DNA from: Rubrolithibacter danxiaensis
GTDB taxonomy: Bacteria; Bacteroidota; Bacteroidia; Sphingobacteriales; Sphingobacteriaceae
Assembly: GCF_047272945.1 (NCBI RefSeq)
Contig: NZ_JBKOPS010000007.1
Span: forward strand, 186,001 to 250,000
DNA: 64,000 nt
Reading direction: 5' to 3'
Part shown: positions 18,887 to 28,180 of the stretch, piece by piece
Layout: each line of letters starts with the position of its first letter
Position numbering within the stretch: position 1 is the first letter of the stretch
Program-made: the position numbers and the translations under genes
Notes under the pieces: generated by a model
Seen by the model: the letters and a program-made list of their open reading frames with translations, nothing else
What the model was told of the DNA's origin: nothing
The model's database searches: none

Positions 18887-19256
18887 GAAAAGAAGAAAAA
18901 CGGATACACAATCAGCCATACTTGATTCACTTAAAAAGTCCAAAAAGGCTTTAAGCCACGACATGTTACAGGCGGAATTGGCTGAGGTTGACAGAGCAAC
19001 AATTTACCGGGCGCTTAACAGGTTCAGCGAGGATGGGATACTACATAAAATAATTGGAGATGATGGCAAACTTTATTTTGCTGTATGCACAAATTGCACA
19101 GAAAACAAACACCAACACAATCATTTCCACTTTCGCTGCAGAAGTTGCAATAAAGTTGAATGTCTTGCAAACGAAATTCAGGTTAAAGTACCTGAAGGTT
19201 ACCTTGCCGAATCTTTCAATGCCATTGTTTCAGGTTTATGTTTAAACTGCCGATAG
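18885..19256 (+). CDS. Fur-family transcriptional regulator
   Basis: A 123-residue protein with an N-terminal winged helix (about 1-75, VDRATIYRALNRFSEDGIL is the recognition region) and a C-terminal metal-binding dimerisation domain. Two CxxC pairs (CRSC and CLNC) form the structural zinc site, and a His-rich stretch (KHQHNHFHFRC) supplies regulatory-site ligands. Whether it senses iron, zinc or peroxide cannot be told from sequence. The start codon lies inside the palindrome it may bind, and no Shine-Dalgarno is visible, so the mRNA may be leaderless or the operator may block initiation. Divergent from the thioredoxin-reductase-like gene. Confidence 0.9.
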   Translation: MKRRKTDTQSAILDSLKKSKKALSHDMLQAELAEVDRATIYRALNRFSEDGILHKIIGDDGKLYFAVCTNCTENKHQHNHFHFRCRSCNKVECLANEIQVKVPEGYLAESFNAIVSGLCLNCR

Positions 19257-19282
19257 ATCAGTATAGACAGAAGCAGTTACCG

Positions 19283-19645
19283 TCATTTTTTCTTGCTTAG
19301 ATTTTCCTGAACGCGAAGTTTTACAATTTTGCTTATCAGATCGCCGGGCATGGGTTTATCCAGGGGAAACTGAATGGATCCCTTTCCGGTTTTGTAAGCG
19401 CTTAACTCCTGCTTCAGCGTCTCATTTGCCGAAGGCAGAGCATAAAAGCCAATGTGGTTTTTAAAAGCAGCGAAGTACACTAAGGTTACCTTGCCAAGTT
19501 TAAAAGCGGGCATTGCATAACTGATTGTTTCTTCTGCTTCCGGAGCTGCTTTTTTAATCAGTGACCTGACCTGTTCAAGCACTTGCTGAGTGTCTTCAGG
19601 AAAGGAGGCAATATATTCGTCAATGCTCAAAGGTTTGTTCATCAT
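19283..19645 (-). CDS. DUF1801 (YdhG-like) protein
   Basis: 120 residues, cytoplasmic. IDEYIASFPEDTQQVLEQVR followed by AMPAFKLGKVTLVYFAAFKNHIGFY is the characteristic DUF1801 pattern. Members have a compact alpha/beta fold; an iron-chaperone-like (frataxin-type) role has been proposed for some, without firm evidence here. Convergent with the fur-type gene and 27 bp from it. Confidence 0.85.
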   Translation of the reverse strand: MMNKPLSIDEYIASFPEDTQQVLEQVRSLIKKAAPEAEETISYAMPAFKLGKVTLVYFAAFKNHIGFYALPSANETLKQELSAYKTGKGSIQFPLDKPMPGDLISKIVKLRVQENLSKKK

Positions 19646-19890
19646 AACTTATTGGTTAGATAGCTGTTGTTACTACAAATTTAACCGATCCTACTTAAAC
19701 CAAAGATGTCAAAAAAGACTTTTTCAGGGGGTAAATGCGGCTATTTTAGTTGGGGAATCTATTCGTCTAATTACTGCGTTAGTGTAGCGGTTTATTTTAA
19801 ATATTCATTCTATTTTACTCTTTAAACAAATGTGTGCTTTATTAGTTAAAAATTTTCTATGTTTATTGCATAAACCTAAATTTTATAAAA

Positions 19891-20361
19891 ATGAAAATCC
19901 TAATTGGATCTATCCTGATCAGCACGCTGCTTATGTCGTGCGGGGCCAATACTGAAAAGAGTTCAGCAAATGGAACTGCAAGCACAAACCCTTTAACCGG
20001 AACCTGGAAACTCCTTCAGGGAACACTGATAGAAAATGGCGACACTACGGTTACTGATTACACAAAGAATGTATCTTTTATAAAAATCATTAATGATACC
20101 CACTTCGCCTTTCTGCAGCATGATTTAAATAAAGGCAAAGATTCATCAGCTGCTTTCTCGGCAGGCGGAGGTACTTATTCTCTTACAGACACATTGTATA
20201 AAGAACATCTGGAATATTGCAGCGCCAGGGAATGGGAAGGAAACGATTTTTCGTTTACAATCAGCTTCAGCGGTGATACCCTGATTCAGCAGGGAGTAGA
20301 AAAGATTGAAAGTAAAGGAATTAACAGGTTAAATATTGAAAAATATGTTAAAGTAAAATAA
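19891..20361 (+). CDS. Lipocalin-like small lipoprotein
   Basis: 156 residues with a lipoprotein signal (ISTLLMSC, Cys at about residue 17) and a low-complexity Ser/Thr/Asn linker. A small beta-rich domain begins LTGTWKLLQG, the usual first strand of lipocalin-like proteins in this phylum, and continues with GGGTYSLTDT and FSGDTLIQQG. Probably a monomeric envelope protein of unknown ligand. Followed by a terminator, so transcribed alone. Confidence 0.75.
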   Translation: MKILIGSILISTLLMSCGANTEKSSANGTASTNPLTGTWKLLQGTLIENGDTTVTDYTKNVSFIKIINDTHFAFLQHDLNKGKDSSAAFSAGGGTYSLTDTLYKEHLEYCSAREWEGNDFSFTISFSGDTLIQQGVEKIESKGINRLNIEKYVKVK

Positions 20362-20381
20362 ACTTCCTGTAAGACTGTTGT

Positions 20382-20414
20382 AGTTTGATAGCCGCCTTGA
20401 ATGGCTATCAAACT
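20382..20414 (+). terminator. Hairpin terminator after the lipoprotein gene
   Basis: A perfect 12-bp stem (AGTTTGATAGCC / GGCTATCAAACT) with a 9-nt loop, 20 bp after the stop codon. The downstream sequence is T-rich but has no long T-run. Confidence 0.65.
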
Positions 20415-20696
20415 ATTACTATTTCTTCCATCTTCTGTTAACAATTCATAACTACCCTCCACACTTTTCCATTGTAAAATTAGTTTAGCATCTGTGTTAT
20501 TCTGCAATATAGATGTTCACAAATTCCTCTGTACTTTCCAAATGGAGGTTGATCAAATTTTAACTTCAGAACATGCTTAACAAGTACCCCGAGTGGGGCA
20601 CTTAACCTTTTAAAAAATTACAGAAAAAATCGTTATTATTCTTTAATCTTGGAATCTCATAATCGTATGCTAACAATATAGGTAATAACAGCAGCA
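20415..20696. other. Intergenic stretch without a gene
   Basis: AT-rich spacer before the acyltransferase gene. No convincing ORF, RNA gene or repeat was seen. A TAnnTTTG box was not found close to the start codon. Confidence 0.5.
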
Positions 20697-21788
20697 ATGA
20701 ATACGAAAACATTAAGCCCGGAGATTCTGGAGACTAAAAAACACTTTGAAATATTGGATGGATTACGAGGAGTAGCTGCTTTAGCTATTGTAATCTTTCA
20801 TTTTATGGAATGGGTGTATCCCGATTCCAGCAAAAATTTCATCGGACATGGTTTTTTAGCTGTTGACTTTTTCTTCTGTTTATCGGGATTTGTTATTGGG
20901 TATGCTTATGATGACCGTATTGGAAAGATGGGAGTTATTGAGTTTTTTAAATCAAGGCTGATCCGATTACATCCTTTGGTTATTTTGGGATCAGTATTGG
21001 GCCTGTTAGCTTTTCTGTTTGATCCTTTTGCAGGTAATGTGGTATTTGATACGGGTAAACTTATTCTAATATTTATCTGCTCCGTTTTTCTTATCCCATT
21101 CCCGGTAATGGAAGAACGTGCTTTTAATCTCTTTAGCCTCAACGCCCCTTCATGGTCGTTGTTTTGGGAATATGTTGCCAATGTTTTTTATGCCTTTATC
21201 CTGGTTAAAATTAACCGGCGCTATTTAATTATATTAACAGTGCTTGCTGCGGCATCACTTTGTTTTGTCGGCTATCGATCCGGAAATTTGCTTGGTGGAT
21301 GGGCAGGAGAAAACTTTTGGGATGGCGGTGCCCGTATTTCTTATTCCTTTTTAGTTGGACTGCTGCTATATAGATTCAATTGGATTATAAAAAACAAGTT
21401 TGGTTTTATTGGTTTGGCGATATTACTATCACTTGCCTTTTTAATGCCGCATGTTAAATTGAACTGGCTGGCAGAACTGGTCATCGTACTATTCTATTTT
21501 CCTTTACTTGTTTCACTGGGTGCAGGAGCTGCCCTCTCCACACGACTTGAGAAACTATGTATACTTTCCGGTAAAATATCTTATCCGCTTTACATGACCC
21601 ATTATGCAGTTATATGGATGTTCGGAAACTATTACACCAATAATAAACCCGGAACACTCCAGCTTACTTTTATCGTTGTTATAGCCACCTTACTTTTGCT
21701 TGCTATAGCCTATTTAGTCATGGTAATTTATGACCTGCCGCTTCGGAAATATCTAAATAATAAAAGGAAACAAAGTGCAAGATCTTAG
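20697..21788 (+). CDS. Acyltransferase family 3 membrane protein
   Basis: A 363-residue integral membrane protein with about ten hydrophobic helices. The N-terminal block HFEILDGLRGVAALAIVIFH carries the conserved Arg and His of the acyltransferase_3 family, and FLAVDFFFCLSGFVIGYAY is the second family motif. Such enzymes transfer acetyl or other acyl groups to sugars, lipids or antibiotics at the inner membrane. No neighbouring surface-polysaccharide genes give a substrate hint. The C-terminus is short, basic and cytoplasmic. Confidence 0.9.
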   Translation: MNTKTLSPEILETKKHFEILDGLRGVAALAIVIFHFMEWVYPDSSKNFIGHGFLAVDFFFCLSGFVIGYAYDDRIGKMGVIEFFKSRLIRLHPLVILGSVLGLLAFLFDPFAGNVVFDTGKLILIFICSVFLIPFPVMEERAFNLFSLNAPSWSLFWEYVANVFYAFILVKINRRYLIILTVLAAASLCFVGYRSGNLLGGWAGENFWDGGARISYSFLVGLLLYRFNWIIKNKFGFIGLAILLSLAFLMPHVKLNWLAELVIVLFYFPLLVSLGAGAALSTRLEKLCILSGKISYPLYMTHYAVIWMFGNYYTNNKPGTLQLTFIVVIATLLLLAIAYLVMVIYDLPLRKYLNNKRKQSARS

Positions 21789-21845
21789 CAATTGAAATTG
21801 GTAAATTAAATAGCTAGCTGATTTTATAAGAGCTGGTAAAAATAA

Positions 21846-21877
21846 AAAACGCCTCATAATAACTTATGAGGCGTTTT
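21846..21877. terminator. Bidirectional terminator
   Basis: A perfect 14-bp stem (AAAACGCCTCATAA / TTATGAGGCGTTTT) with loop TAAC between convergent genes. A-run on one side and T-run on the other give terminator signatures in both directions. Confidence 0.88.
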
Positions 21878-21896
21878 CATTCGTTTAATTATCGTT

Positions 21897-22871
21897 CTAC
21901 TTAGCCGGGGTAATAACAATGTTCCTGAACTCTATGGGCCCGTGATCACCCTGAAAATAGATAGGGCCGGGTTCGCCTTCGTTGCTGTCAAGTGCTCCGC
22001 CTGTAATGCCGGGAATCTCCTGATTGCAGATTACTGTTTTACCATTTGCCACAACTGTAACCATACGGCCAATCAGGGTAATATCATAAGTTTGCCACTG
22101 GTCAGGGCCTAAAGCAGCAATTTCACTTGGCACTAAAAATCCATAAACACCGCTAAATAATCCGCTTGCTGGGTGCTCCCCTTTTTGACTATCTTCGATC
22201 TGCACCTCATATCGGCCCCTTAAGTAAACTCCGCTGTTGCTGCCTTTCTGATATTTAAATTCTACATGCAACTTAAAATCGTTGAATTTTTGTTCAGAAA
22301 TTAAGTTAGAACCTGATTTTGGACTTGTAAGCACACCGTTTTTAACCACCCACTGGTTTTCACCCAAAGCTTTCCAACCCGTAAGATCTTTTCCATTAAA
22401 TAATTTAACCGGCTTGCCCCAAACGGGAGCAGAATTTCTTTTTAGATAAAGTGCTTTTACCCCCTTCCAGTTATACTTTTTACCTTCGCTGGTAACTATT
22501 GTACCGCTGATTTCATTCCCGTTCAATTCGCCTTCAATAACAAAGTCCTGGTCTCCGGATTCCCATTGGGGAGGTATTGTAAAACTGAATTTACCATTAT
22601 CAAATTTGATTTCTGATACGGGACGGGCACTTCCCGCCGTACCTACAAAACTACCCACCAGGGTACGTGTACCTGAAAGTTTAACCTCTAACCAGGAAGG
22701 CTTTGGCTTACCATTCTCGTCCATTGTGATATCCCATCGTCCTATCAGATCTTTTGCAGCTACCGCTGCTGTAGATTTCAAAGTAGCATTATGCGTTGCT
22801 GCGAAAAGGCTGCCGGCTGTTGAAATTGTCAGCAGGCCACTTAAAATTAATACGAAACACTTCTTATTCAT
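21897..22871 (-). CDS. Secreted DUF1080 (3-keto-disaccharide hydrolase-type) protein
   Basis: 324 residues with a signal peptide (LLTISTAGSLFAA). The N-terminal part (about 40-150, DLIGRWDITMDENGKPKPSW) is a lipocalin-like beta domain. The C-terminal part (about 155-324) is the DUF1080 concanavalin-like fold, with KLFNGKDLTGWK, FKLHVEFKYQKGSNSGVYLR and YEVQIED. DUF1080 proteins include hydrolases acting on 3-keto-glycosides, a pathway that also uses cytochrome-linked dehydrogenases and TIM-barrel isomerases like those at 50.7-54.1 kb. That link is by family knowledge, not by gene adjacency. Confidence 0.87.
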   Translation of the reverse strand: MNKKCFVLILSGLLTISTAGSLFAATHNATLKSTAAVAAKDLIGRWDITMDENGKPKPSWLEVKLSGTRTLVGSFVGTAGSARPVSEIKFDNGKFSFTIPPQWESGDQDFVIEGELNGNEISGTIVTSEGKKYNWKGVKALYLKRNSAPVWGKPVKLFNGKDLTGWKALGENQWVVKNGVLTSPKSGSNLISEQKFNDFKLHVEFKYQKGSNSGVYLRGRYEVQIEDSQKGEHPASGLFSGVYGFLVPSEIAALGPDQWQTYDITLIGRMVTVVANGKTVICNQEIPGITGGALDSNEGEPGPIYFQGDHGPIEFRNIVITPAK

Positions 22872-23173
22872 ATACGTGAATTTAGATTATAAATGATTAG
22901 TCAACTTTTATATCGATAATACGAAGATAAATACAGTGAGTAATATACTGTTTATTTCTTTATCTGGATTTGTTGTAACAAGAGTATTATCCCCTTGTAT
23001 TCATGGTACCCATTAAAGTATTAACAAAGCAAATTTGTTTTTTGCTAGTCGATCACCTTTTAATAATGACTTCTGTTAGAATGTAACGATTCACTATTTA
23101 AAACTTTAAACATTGATAAAGTCTGCCTATTACTTAACTTAGTACAGTAACTGTAACCAATAAAATTTACATC
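22872..23173. other. Divergent promoter region without a gene
   Basis: AT-rich 302-bp spacer between two divergently transcribed secreted-protein genes. It presumably holds both promoters, but no clear -7/-33 pair, hairpin or ORF could be assigned. Confidence 0.4.
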
Positions 23174-23680
23174 ATGAATCATTGTCTCAAAACGTTTAAC
23201 TTCCTTATCTTCTTATTTGTAGGATCATTAACTGCTTATGCTCAAAGCTCTTCGAACAAAGGAACAGTAGCCGATCTGCGTTTTATTGAAGGTGAATGGA
23301 TTGCAAAGCCCAATGGAAAAACGGTTGAGGGAGTTTGGCTGACACCAAGGGGTGAAAATATTCTGGGATTTATGCGGATGATGAAAGACGATAATGCCGA
23401 GATGTATGAAATTTTAGCTTATGAACAAACCGAAAAAGGCCTTATTTCTTTGGTTAAGCATTTTAAACCGGGCTTATTAGGCCTGGAGGATAAAGAAAAA
23501 CAAGACAGGTATAACTTTATAGAAAGCAGCACTGGCAAAGCCATCTTTGAAAAAGAGGGAGAACCACTGCGTATCTTGTATGAAAAACGTTCTCCTGATC
23601 AGTTTGTTATTGCCCGGGGTAACCAGCAGGATGGAAAGTGGGTATATAAAGACCTGTTTGTATTTAACCGCATTAAATAA
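23174..23680 (+). CDS. Secreted DUF6265-like protein
   Basis: 168 residues with a signal peptide (FLIFLFVGSLTAYAQ). The mature part begins LRFIEGEWIAKPNGKTVEGVW and continues LTPRGENILGFMRM, the pattern of DUF6265, a small lipocalin-like beta-barrel family common in Bacteroidota. The function is unknown; a hydrophobic ligand is plausible from the fold. Upstream of a pirin gene on the same strand with an 89-bp gap, so co-transcription is possible. Confidence 0.78.
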   Translation: MNHCLKTFNFLIFLFVGSLTAYAQSSSNKGTVADLRFIEGEWIAKPNGKTVEGVWLTPRGENILGFMRMMKDDNAEMYEILAYEQTEKGLISLVKHFKPGLLGLEDKEKQDRYNFIESSTGKAIFEKEGEPLRILYEKRSPDQFVIARGNQQDGKWVYKDLFVFNRIK

Positions 23681-23769
23681 AATCACTTGGGTAAACAAAC
23701 TATTATCAGGTGCATTATATAAACGTACCTGTCACAAAATTTATCATTATTGTTTAAACTCTATCTACT

Positions 23770-24681
23770 ATGCTTGATATCGTTATCGAATCCAGAAAAG
23801 CAGCTATTGGCCCCGGTATGGAGGTTAAACGGATCTTACCTTTTCGCCTTCGAAGGATGGTAGGGCCTTTTATTTTCATGGATCATGCCGGACCGGTTGA
23901 CATACCTCCGTTAGCAACTTCAATGGATGTACTTCCTCATCCACATATTGGCTTATCAACTGTTAGCTATTTATTTGGCGGACAGGTAACGCATCGGGAT
24001 AGTCTGGGTATTGAGCAGGTAATTCGTCCGGGAGAAGTCAATTGGATGACTGCGGGAAAAGGCATTGCTCATTCCGAGCGTTTTGAAGATCCTTCTGCAC
24101 TGGCTGGCGGAAAGCTGGAAATGATACAAACATGGGTAGCGCTACCCGAAAAAGATGAAGAAGGAGCTCCTTCCTTCAACAATTATCAACCCGAACAATT
24201 GCCCATATTTACAGATACTGGAGTATGGATGAGATTAATAGCCGGAAATGCTTACGGTGTAACAAATGATGTGAAAACACATTCTCCCCTATTTTATATT
24301 CATGTGGTCTTAGACACCGGAGCTCATTTCGGGCTACCAAAAGAACACGCAGAACGGGGTATTTATATAGCCAAAGGAAGTATAGAAATAGCCGGCAGAA
24401 CTTACCAGGAAGGTCAGATGCTTGTGTTTACAAAAAGTGCCGATCCTGTAATTATAGCTAAAGAACCGGCTACAATCATGCTTTTAGGAGGAGAACCACT
24501 AGGGGAAAGATACATCTGGTGGAATTTCGTTTCTTCAAGAAAAGAACGTATTGACCAGGCGAAATCCGATTGGAAAGAAGGAAAGATATTATTGCCACCA
24601 ACAGATAACAAAGAATTTATACCATTGCCCGAAGACAAATCACGGCCTTCAGGCAGTCCGCCACCTGAAGCTCTTTCCTGA
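23770..24681 (+). CDS. Pirin family protein
   Basis: A 303-residue bicupin. The N-terminal cupin carries the metal ligands in PHPHIGLSTVSY, THRDS and IAHSER, all present. FIFMDHAGPVDIPP is the family signature. The C-terminal cupin (about 170-270) lacks the metal motif, as in other pirins. Pirins bind iron or another divalent metal; several bacterial members show quercetin dioxygenase activity, others act as redox-linked modulators. The physiological role here is unknown. The C-terminus ends in a Pro-rich tail. Confidence 0.93.
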   Translation: MLDIVIESRKAAIGPGMEVKRILPFRLRRMVGPFIFMDHAGPVDIPPLATSMDVLPHPHIGLSTVSYLFGGQVTHRDSLGIEQVIRPGEVNWMTAGKGIAHSERFEDPSALAGGKLEMIQTWVALPEKDEEGAPSFNNYQPEQLPIFTDTGVWMRLIAGNAYGVTNDVKTHSPLFYIHVVLDTGAHFGLPKEHAERGIYIAKGSIEIAGRTYQEGQMLVFTKSADPVIIAKEPATIMLLGGEPLGERYIWWNFVSSRKERIDQAKSDWKEGKILLPPTDNKEFIPLPEDKSRPSGSPPPEALS

Positions 24682-24830
24682 ACTGCTAACTGTATATCAT
24701 TTAAAATACGAGAAATGGGAGCACCTTAAAAACAAGATCGCCCCTGCTTACGGACCGATCCTGAATATTCCATAACTTATTGCCCTCATTTAATATACAG
24801 ATAAAATGAAACTGACGTTAAACGCCAGAA

Positions 24831-25553
24831 TTACTTCTTATGTAAAGCCCTGGCAATTGCTTCTTCGGTTACTTTAGCCATTATGCGATAACCAGCAGCA
24901 TTAGGATGGACTCCGTCTAATGTTAATTCTGCCTTTTGTCCGTTCTTTTCATCAGCAAATGGACTAAAGTAATCAAGCAGGGTGAGATCATTTTTAGCAG
25001 CATATTCTTTAATTGCCTTATTTAAAGCAATGATCTTATTGGCTGGCTCCAACCCTTTCCTCCACGGATAGTCGTACACAGGAAGGTAGGCGCAAATAAT
25101 TACTTTTATACCGTTAAATTTAGCCAACTCCGTCATCGACCGTATATTATCCATGATAACTTTTGTAGTTATATGGCCTGTACTGCCTGCAATGTCATTG
25201 CTGCCGGCAAGAATAATTACCGCTTTTGGCTTCAGGTCTATAACGTCCTGCCTGAACCTTATCAATAACTGCGGCGATATTTGTCCGCTGATACCTCTGT
25301 TAATGTAATTCTTATTTGCAAAAAACTCCGGCATGAGATCTGTCCATCGCTCAAATATCGAACTGCCCAGAAAAACTACCCGTTCCTCTCCTTTTGCCGG
25401 GAGCGGCAGTGTCTTGTTTTTTTCCCGGTAATGACGCAGATCTGCCCAGTCGTCCTTATAATCTTCCTTATTAGTATCAGCTGAAGCAGTGTTCTGAGCG
25501 TTAACATAAAAGCAACTCAAAACAAACAAAAATGCAAGTAACAGGTGTTTCAT
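24831..25553 (-). CDS. Secreted SGNH/GDSL hydrolase
   Basis: 240 residues with a signal peptide ending at VNAQ. Block I is VVFLGSSIFERW (nucleophile Ser in GSS, where the classic motif is GDS). Block II has the oxyanion Gly, block III is AGSNDIAG with its Asn, and block V is LDGVHPNAAGY with the catalytic Asp and His. This is a complete SGNH catalytic set of the type found in carbohydrate esterases and lipases. The substrate is not determinable. A TAAATTTG promoter box lies 17 bp upstream of the ATG. Confidence 0.9.
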   Translation of the reverse strand: MKHLLLAFLFVLSCFYVNAQNTASADTNKEDYKDDWADLRHYREKNKTLPLPAKGEERVVFLGSSIFERWTDLMPEFFANKNYINRGISGQISPQLLIRFRQDVIDLKPKAVIILAGSNDIAGSTGHITTKVIMDNIRSMTELAKFNGIKVIICAYLPVYDYPWRKGLEPANKIIALNKAIKEYAAKNDLTLLDYFSPFADEKNGQKAELTLDGVHPNAAGYRIMAKVTEEAIARALHKK

Positions 25554-25570
25554 AGTTGAAGTTTAAGCAG

Positions 25571-25578
25571 CAAATTTA
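25571..25578 (-). promoter_or_regulatory. Candidate -7 box TAAATTTG of the SGNH gene
   Basis: Perfect TAnnTTTG match on the minus strand, 17 bp before the ATG at 25553. No TTTG at the expected -33 distance was found. Confidence 0.45.
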
Positions 25579-25696
25579 AAACATTGGGTGGTTTATAAAA
25601 GTGATTTTACAATAAACGGTCATTTCTGCTACCCGGTCTAATTTCTTTAAGCGATTGTTATAACAGGCTTTAAGTTTTTTTTCGACCTTTGCCCCC

Positions 25697-26098
25697 GTGA
25701 AACTGAATAAAAAAACTGCTTTGCTCGTTGTTGTAGTTCTTGGTCTTGCCTGGATGATTATCGATTCTTTCAATCAACCCAGTGCGGAAAATTTACGCGG
25801 AGGATTTAAGGAAAAGGTATTTTTGAGAAACGAACAAAATACAGGGCCAATAATACGCATTTACGTAGTTACAGTAAAAGACACTTTATGGCAGGAAATG
25901 GAAACATATGGAAATTATAAACCCCACACTAAATACGGAACAACCATGGTTTACTATTTCCTCGAAGGAACATCTGTTCCATCGCAAGTAAGTCTGGAAG
26001 GCGAACACATCAGCAAGGAATATCAAAAGCATTGTATTGCCAGGTATAAAAAAGCATCTATGGGACAGGTTGTGCTCAATAAAAGGCCATTTGAATAA
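25697..26098 (+). CDS. Hypothetical protein with N-terminal membrane anchor
   Basis: 133 residues starting at GTG. An N-terminal hydrophobic segment (TALLVVVVLGLAWMIID, about residues 7-23) is followed by a soluble domain of about 105 residues with alternating strands (IIRIYVVTVKDTLWQEME, TMVYYFLEGT) and one Cys. No family recognised. The GTG start is supported by the sequence GACCTTTG five bases upstream, close to a -7 box, which would make the transcript nearly leaderless. Function unknown. Confidence 0.7.
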   Translation: MKLNKKTALLVVVVLGLAWMIIDSFNQPSAENLRGGFKEKVFLRNEQNTGPIIRIYVVTVKDTLWQEMETYGNYKPHTKYGTTMVYYFLEGTSVPSQVSLEGEHISKEYQKHCIARYKKASMGQVVLNKRPFE

Positions 26099-26156
26099 AG
26101 AGCTTAGGAGAACGGTTTTGAACGCTCCGGCTCAAGAATCATTAAAATAGTTGTCT

Positions 26157-27677
26157 TCAGTAATTTTTCACTTCTTCTATCTCTCTTTTAATTCTTTTAT
26201 TTATGTCAACCGTAGCTTCTTTAAATAAAATTAATGTTGTGCCGTATTCCCTTGCAAAGGTATTAGTAATGGAATCGGCTACTAAAACACTTTTAAAGTA
26301 GGGTTTCGTTTCTTCCAGTTCATTCTTTACTTCAGAATAACTTATTACCCTTAGCACACTTGTATATTGTTGATTCAAATCAAACCAATTAACATAATCT
26401 GCATTGAAGGAAACGGCTTTAATTCCTTTTTCAGAATAATAATTAATTGCGCCCGCCTGCCCGTAATTGTCACAGAGAACAAGTGTATGCACTGGGTCGG
26501 GCAAATCTGAATAAACCTGATCTACTTTGCGGGCCAGTTCTTTCCATCCAAGCATATCTGCATAGTCCTGGGGTAATTCGTGGTCTTTTCCGTCTTCCCA
26601 ACGAAGCATGCCCAAATCTTTATACTTCCTCTGGTTTTTTAATATATATTCAGGACTTTTATTAGGAAAGGCAAAATTATACATTGGAATAAAAAGCAAT
26701 ACGGGAAGTGCAATAGCAACAGTCCGCAAATACTTTTTCCAACCGTTTTGCAAAACATTTTCCAGAAAAACAGAGCCGAAAGCGATATAAACAGGATAAA
26801 GTCCAATAGCATAATAGTCCTTCGCCTTAAAATACATGAATACAATGAGCGTAAAAAAGAATGCCCAAAAGAACGATTCGTATATTTTGAATGGTTTATA
26901 AAGCAGTAACGCAACTAATCCCGACAAGATTACGGGAAGCGAACCGATGAAGAAAAGCAACTGAGATTTTAAGAATTCCCATCGGTCAACATTTACCAAT
27001 TGCGTTTCAGATAGTTCTTTAAGATGGTGGACAACAGGAAAACTGTTTTGATACTGCCAGATCAGATTGGGCAGAACTAACAATAACGCCAATAAAACCG
27101 CCAGGTAGAATGAAGTTCTGGTTAATACGTTACGTTGTTGGGTGATTAAAACAGCAGGTAGAAAACCTAAAAGTAAAAACACCACGTTGTATTTATTCAG
27201 AAATCCAAAGGCAAGGACGATTGCCCCGATAAAAAGCCATTTTGGGTTTTGAGAGTTGAAGTATTTAATAAGTACAAAATAAAATGTGGTCCAGCTGAGT
27301 ACATCCAGGGAATTTGGCTGATAGAGAGTATTTAATCTTAAAAGAACAGAAAACAAAACGCAGGTAGCACCCAAAATCAGGGCGAAGAAGTTTCCCTTAA
27401 GTTCTTCGATCACTTTCCAGACAACAACAAGTGTCAATGCGCCGAAAAGTGCGGGAAAAAATTTAATCCAGAATACCGAGTTCCCCAATAATTTTATAAT
27501 GAAAGAAACCCATGAAGTAACCGGAGGAACTGACAAATACCCCCATGCTAAATGATTTGCCTGATCCAGATGAAGATATTCATCCCTTTGCAAATCGTAT
27601 TCAGGACTTATTAAAATATACTGCAATGCAAATTTCAGAACGATAAAGCCGAGTAAAATGCTGTTTCTTTTTGTCAT
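26157..27677 (-). CDS. Glycosyltransferase family 39 membrane protein (ArnT/PMT-like)
   Basis: A 506-residue protein with 10-12 hydrophobic helices in the N-terminal 350 residues and a soluble C-terminal domain of about 150 residues. The first periplasmic loop has EYDLQRDEYLHLDQANHLAWGY, whose acidic residues correspond to the catalytic Asp/Glu of GT39 enzymes. These use polyprenyl-phosphate sugars to glycosylate lipids or proteins at the outer face of the inner membrane. Donor and acceptor are unknown. It is downstream of the VOC genes on the same strand, 142 bp away. Confidence 0.85.
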   Translation of the reverse strand: MTKRNSILLGFIVLKFALQYILISPEYDLQRDEYLHLDQANHLAWGYLSVPPVTSWVSFIIKLLGNSVFWIKFFPALFGALTLVVVWKVIEELKGNFFALILGATCVLFSVLLRLNTLYQPNSLDVLSWTTFYFVLIKYFNSQNPKWLFIGAIVLAFGFLNKYNVVFLLLGFLPAVLITQQRNVLTRTSFYLAVLLALLLVLPNLIWQYQNSFPVVHHLKELSETQLVNVDRWEFLKSQLLFFIGSLPVILSGLVALLLYKPFKIYESFFWAFFFTLIVFMYFKAKDYYAIGLYPVYIAFGSVFLENVLQNGWKKYLRTVAIALPVLLFIPMYNFAFPNKSPEYILKNQRKYKDLGMLRWEDGKDHELPQDYADMLGWKELARKVDQVYSDLPDPVHTLVLCDNYGQAGAINYYSEKGIKAVSFNADYVNWFDLNQQYTSVLRVISYSEVKNELEETKPYFKSVLVADSITNTFAREYGTTLILFKEATVDINKRIKREIEEVKNY

Positions 27678-27819
27678 TAAAGTCTTTACTTTAAATTACA
27701 GTTCATGTACAGGTTTCGAGCAGCAGCGCTTTACTTTACCACTCGTTTTTGCACTAAAAGTAAACAGATCGCGATGAAGTTCAAATAACATGCTTCTACT
27801 GGTATATACTAATTCTAAC

Positions 27820-28176
27820 TTAACTACTTTGCCCGAAAGTGAGCAAACTATTATCCGGATCAAGTAAGGAAAATTCTTTTTGCCCCCAATGCTTTAGTTG
27901 CAAATGTCCTGCGGGATGAATGGCTATTCCTTTATCCAGCATGGACTGATAGAGCTTATCAATTTCGTCTGTACGAATATAAACCTGTCCATAGTTCTCT
28001 TTAGGATTAAGTTCCTTAAATTCAAAGAAATGGATTTGTATATTGTCCATCTCAATCATTAAATATCCATCATAGTCTGCGCTTCCAAATTCCTTAAAAC
28101 CTAACTTATCCAGGTAAAATTCCTTTGTCCTGAGCTTGTCTCTCATCGGCAATTTAGGATGAATAGTTGTAAGCAT
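27820..28176 (-). CDS. VOC superfamily (glyoxalase/bleomycin-resistance-like) protein
   Basis: 118 residues with the paired beta-alpha-beta-beta-beta layout of the vicinal oxygen chelate fold: KLPMRDKLRTKEFYLDKLGF, YLMIEMDNIQIHFFEF and EFSLLDPDNSLLTFGQ. This segment order matches bleomycin-resistance-type binding proteins, usually dimeric. Whether it is an enzyme or a ligand-binding protein is open. It starts four bases after the preceding VOC gene ends and is the last gene of the ArsR-headed run. Confidence 0.85.
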   Translation of the reverse strand: MLTTIHPKLPMRDKLRTKEFYLDKLGFKEFGSADYDGYLMIEMDNIQIHFFEFKELNPKENYGQVYIRTDEIDKLYQSMLDKGIAIHPAGHLQLKHWGQKEFSLLDPDNSLLTFGQSS

Positions 28177-28180
28177 ATTA

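Noticed and set aside
18807..18911. 35-residue N-terminal extension of the flavoprotein
   Set aside because: It would cross the promoter, the palindrome and the start of the divergent regulator; the downstream ATG has a ribosome-binding site and fits the FAD domain.
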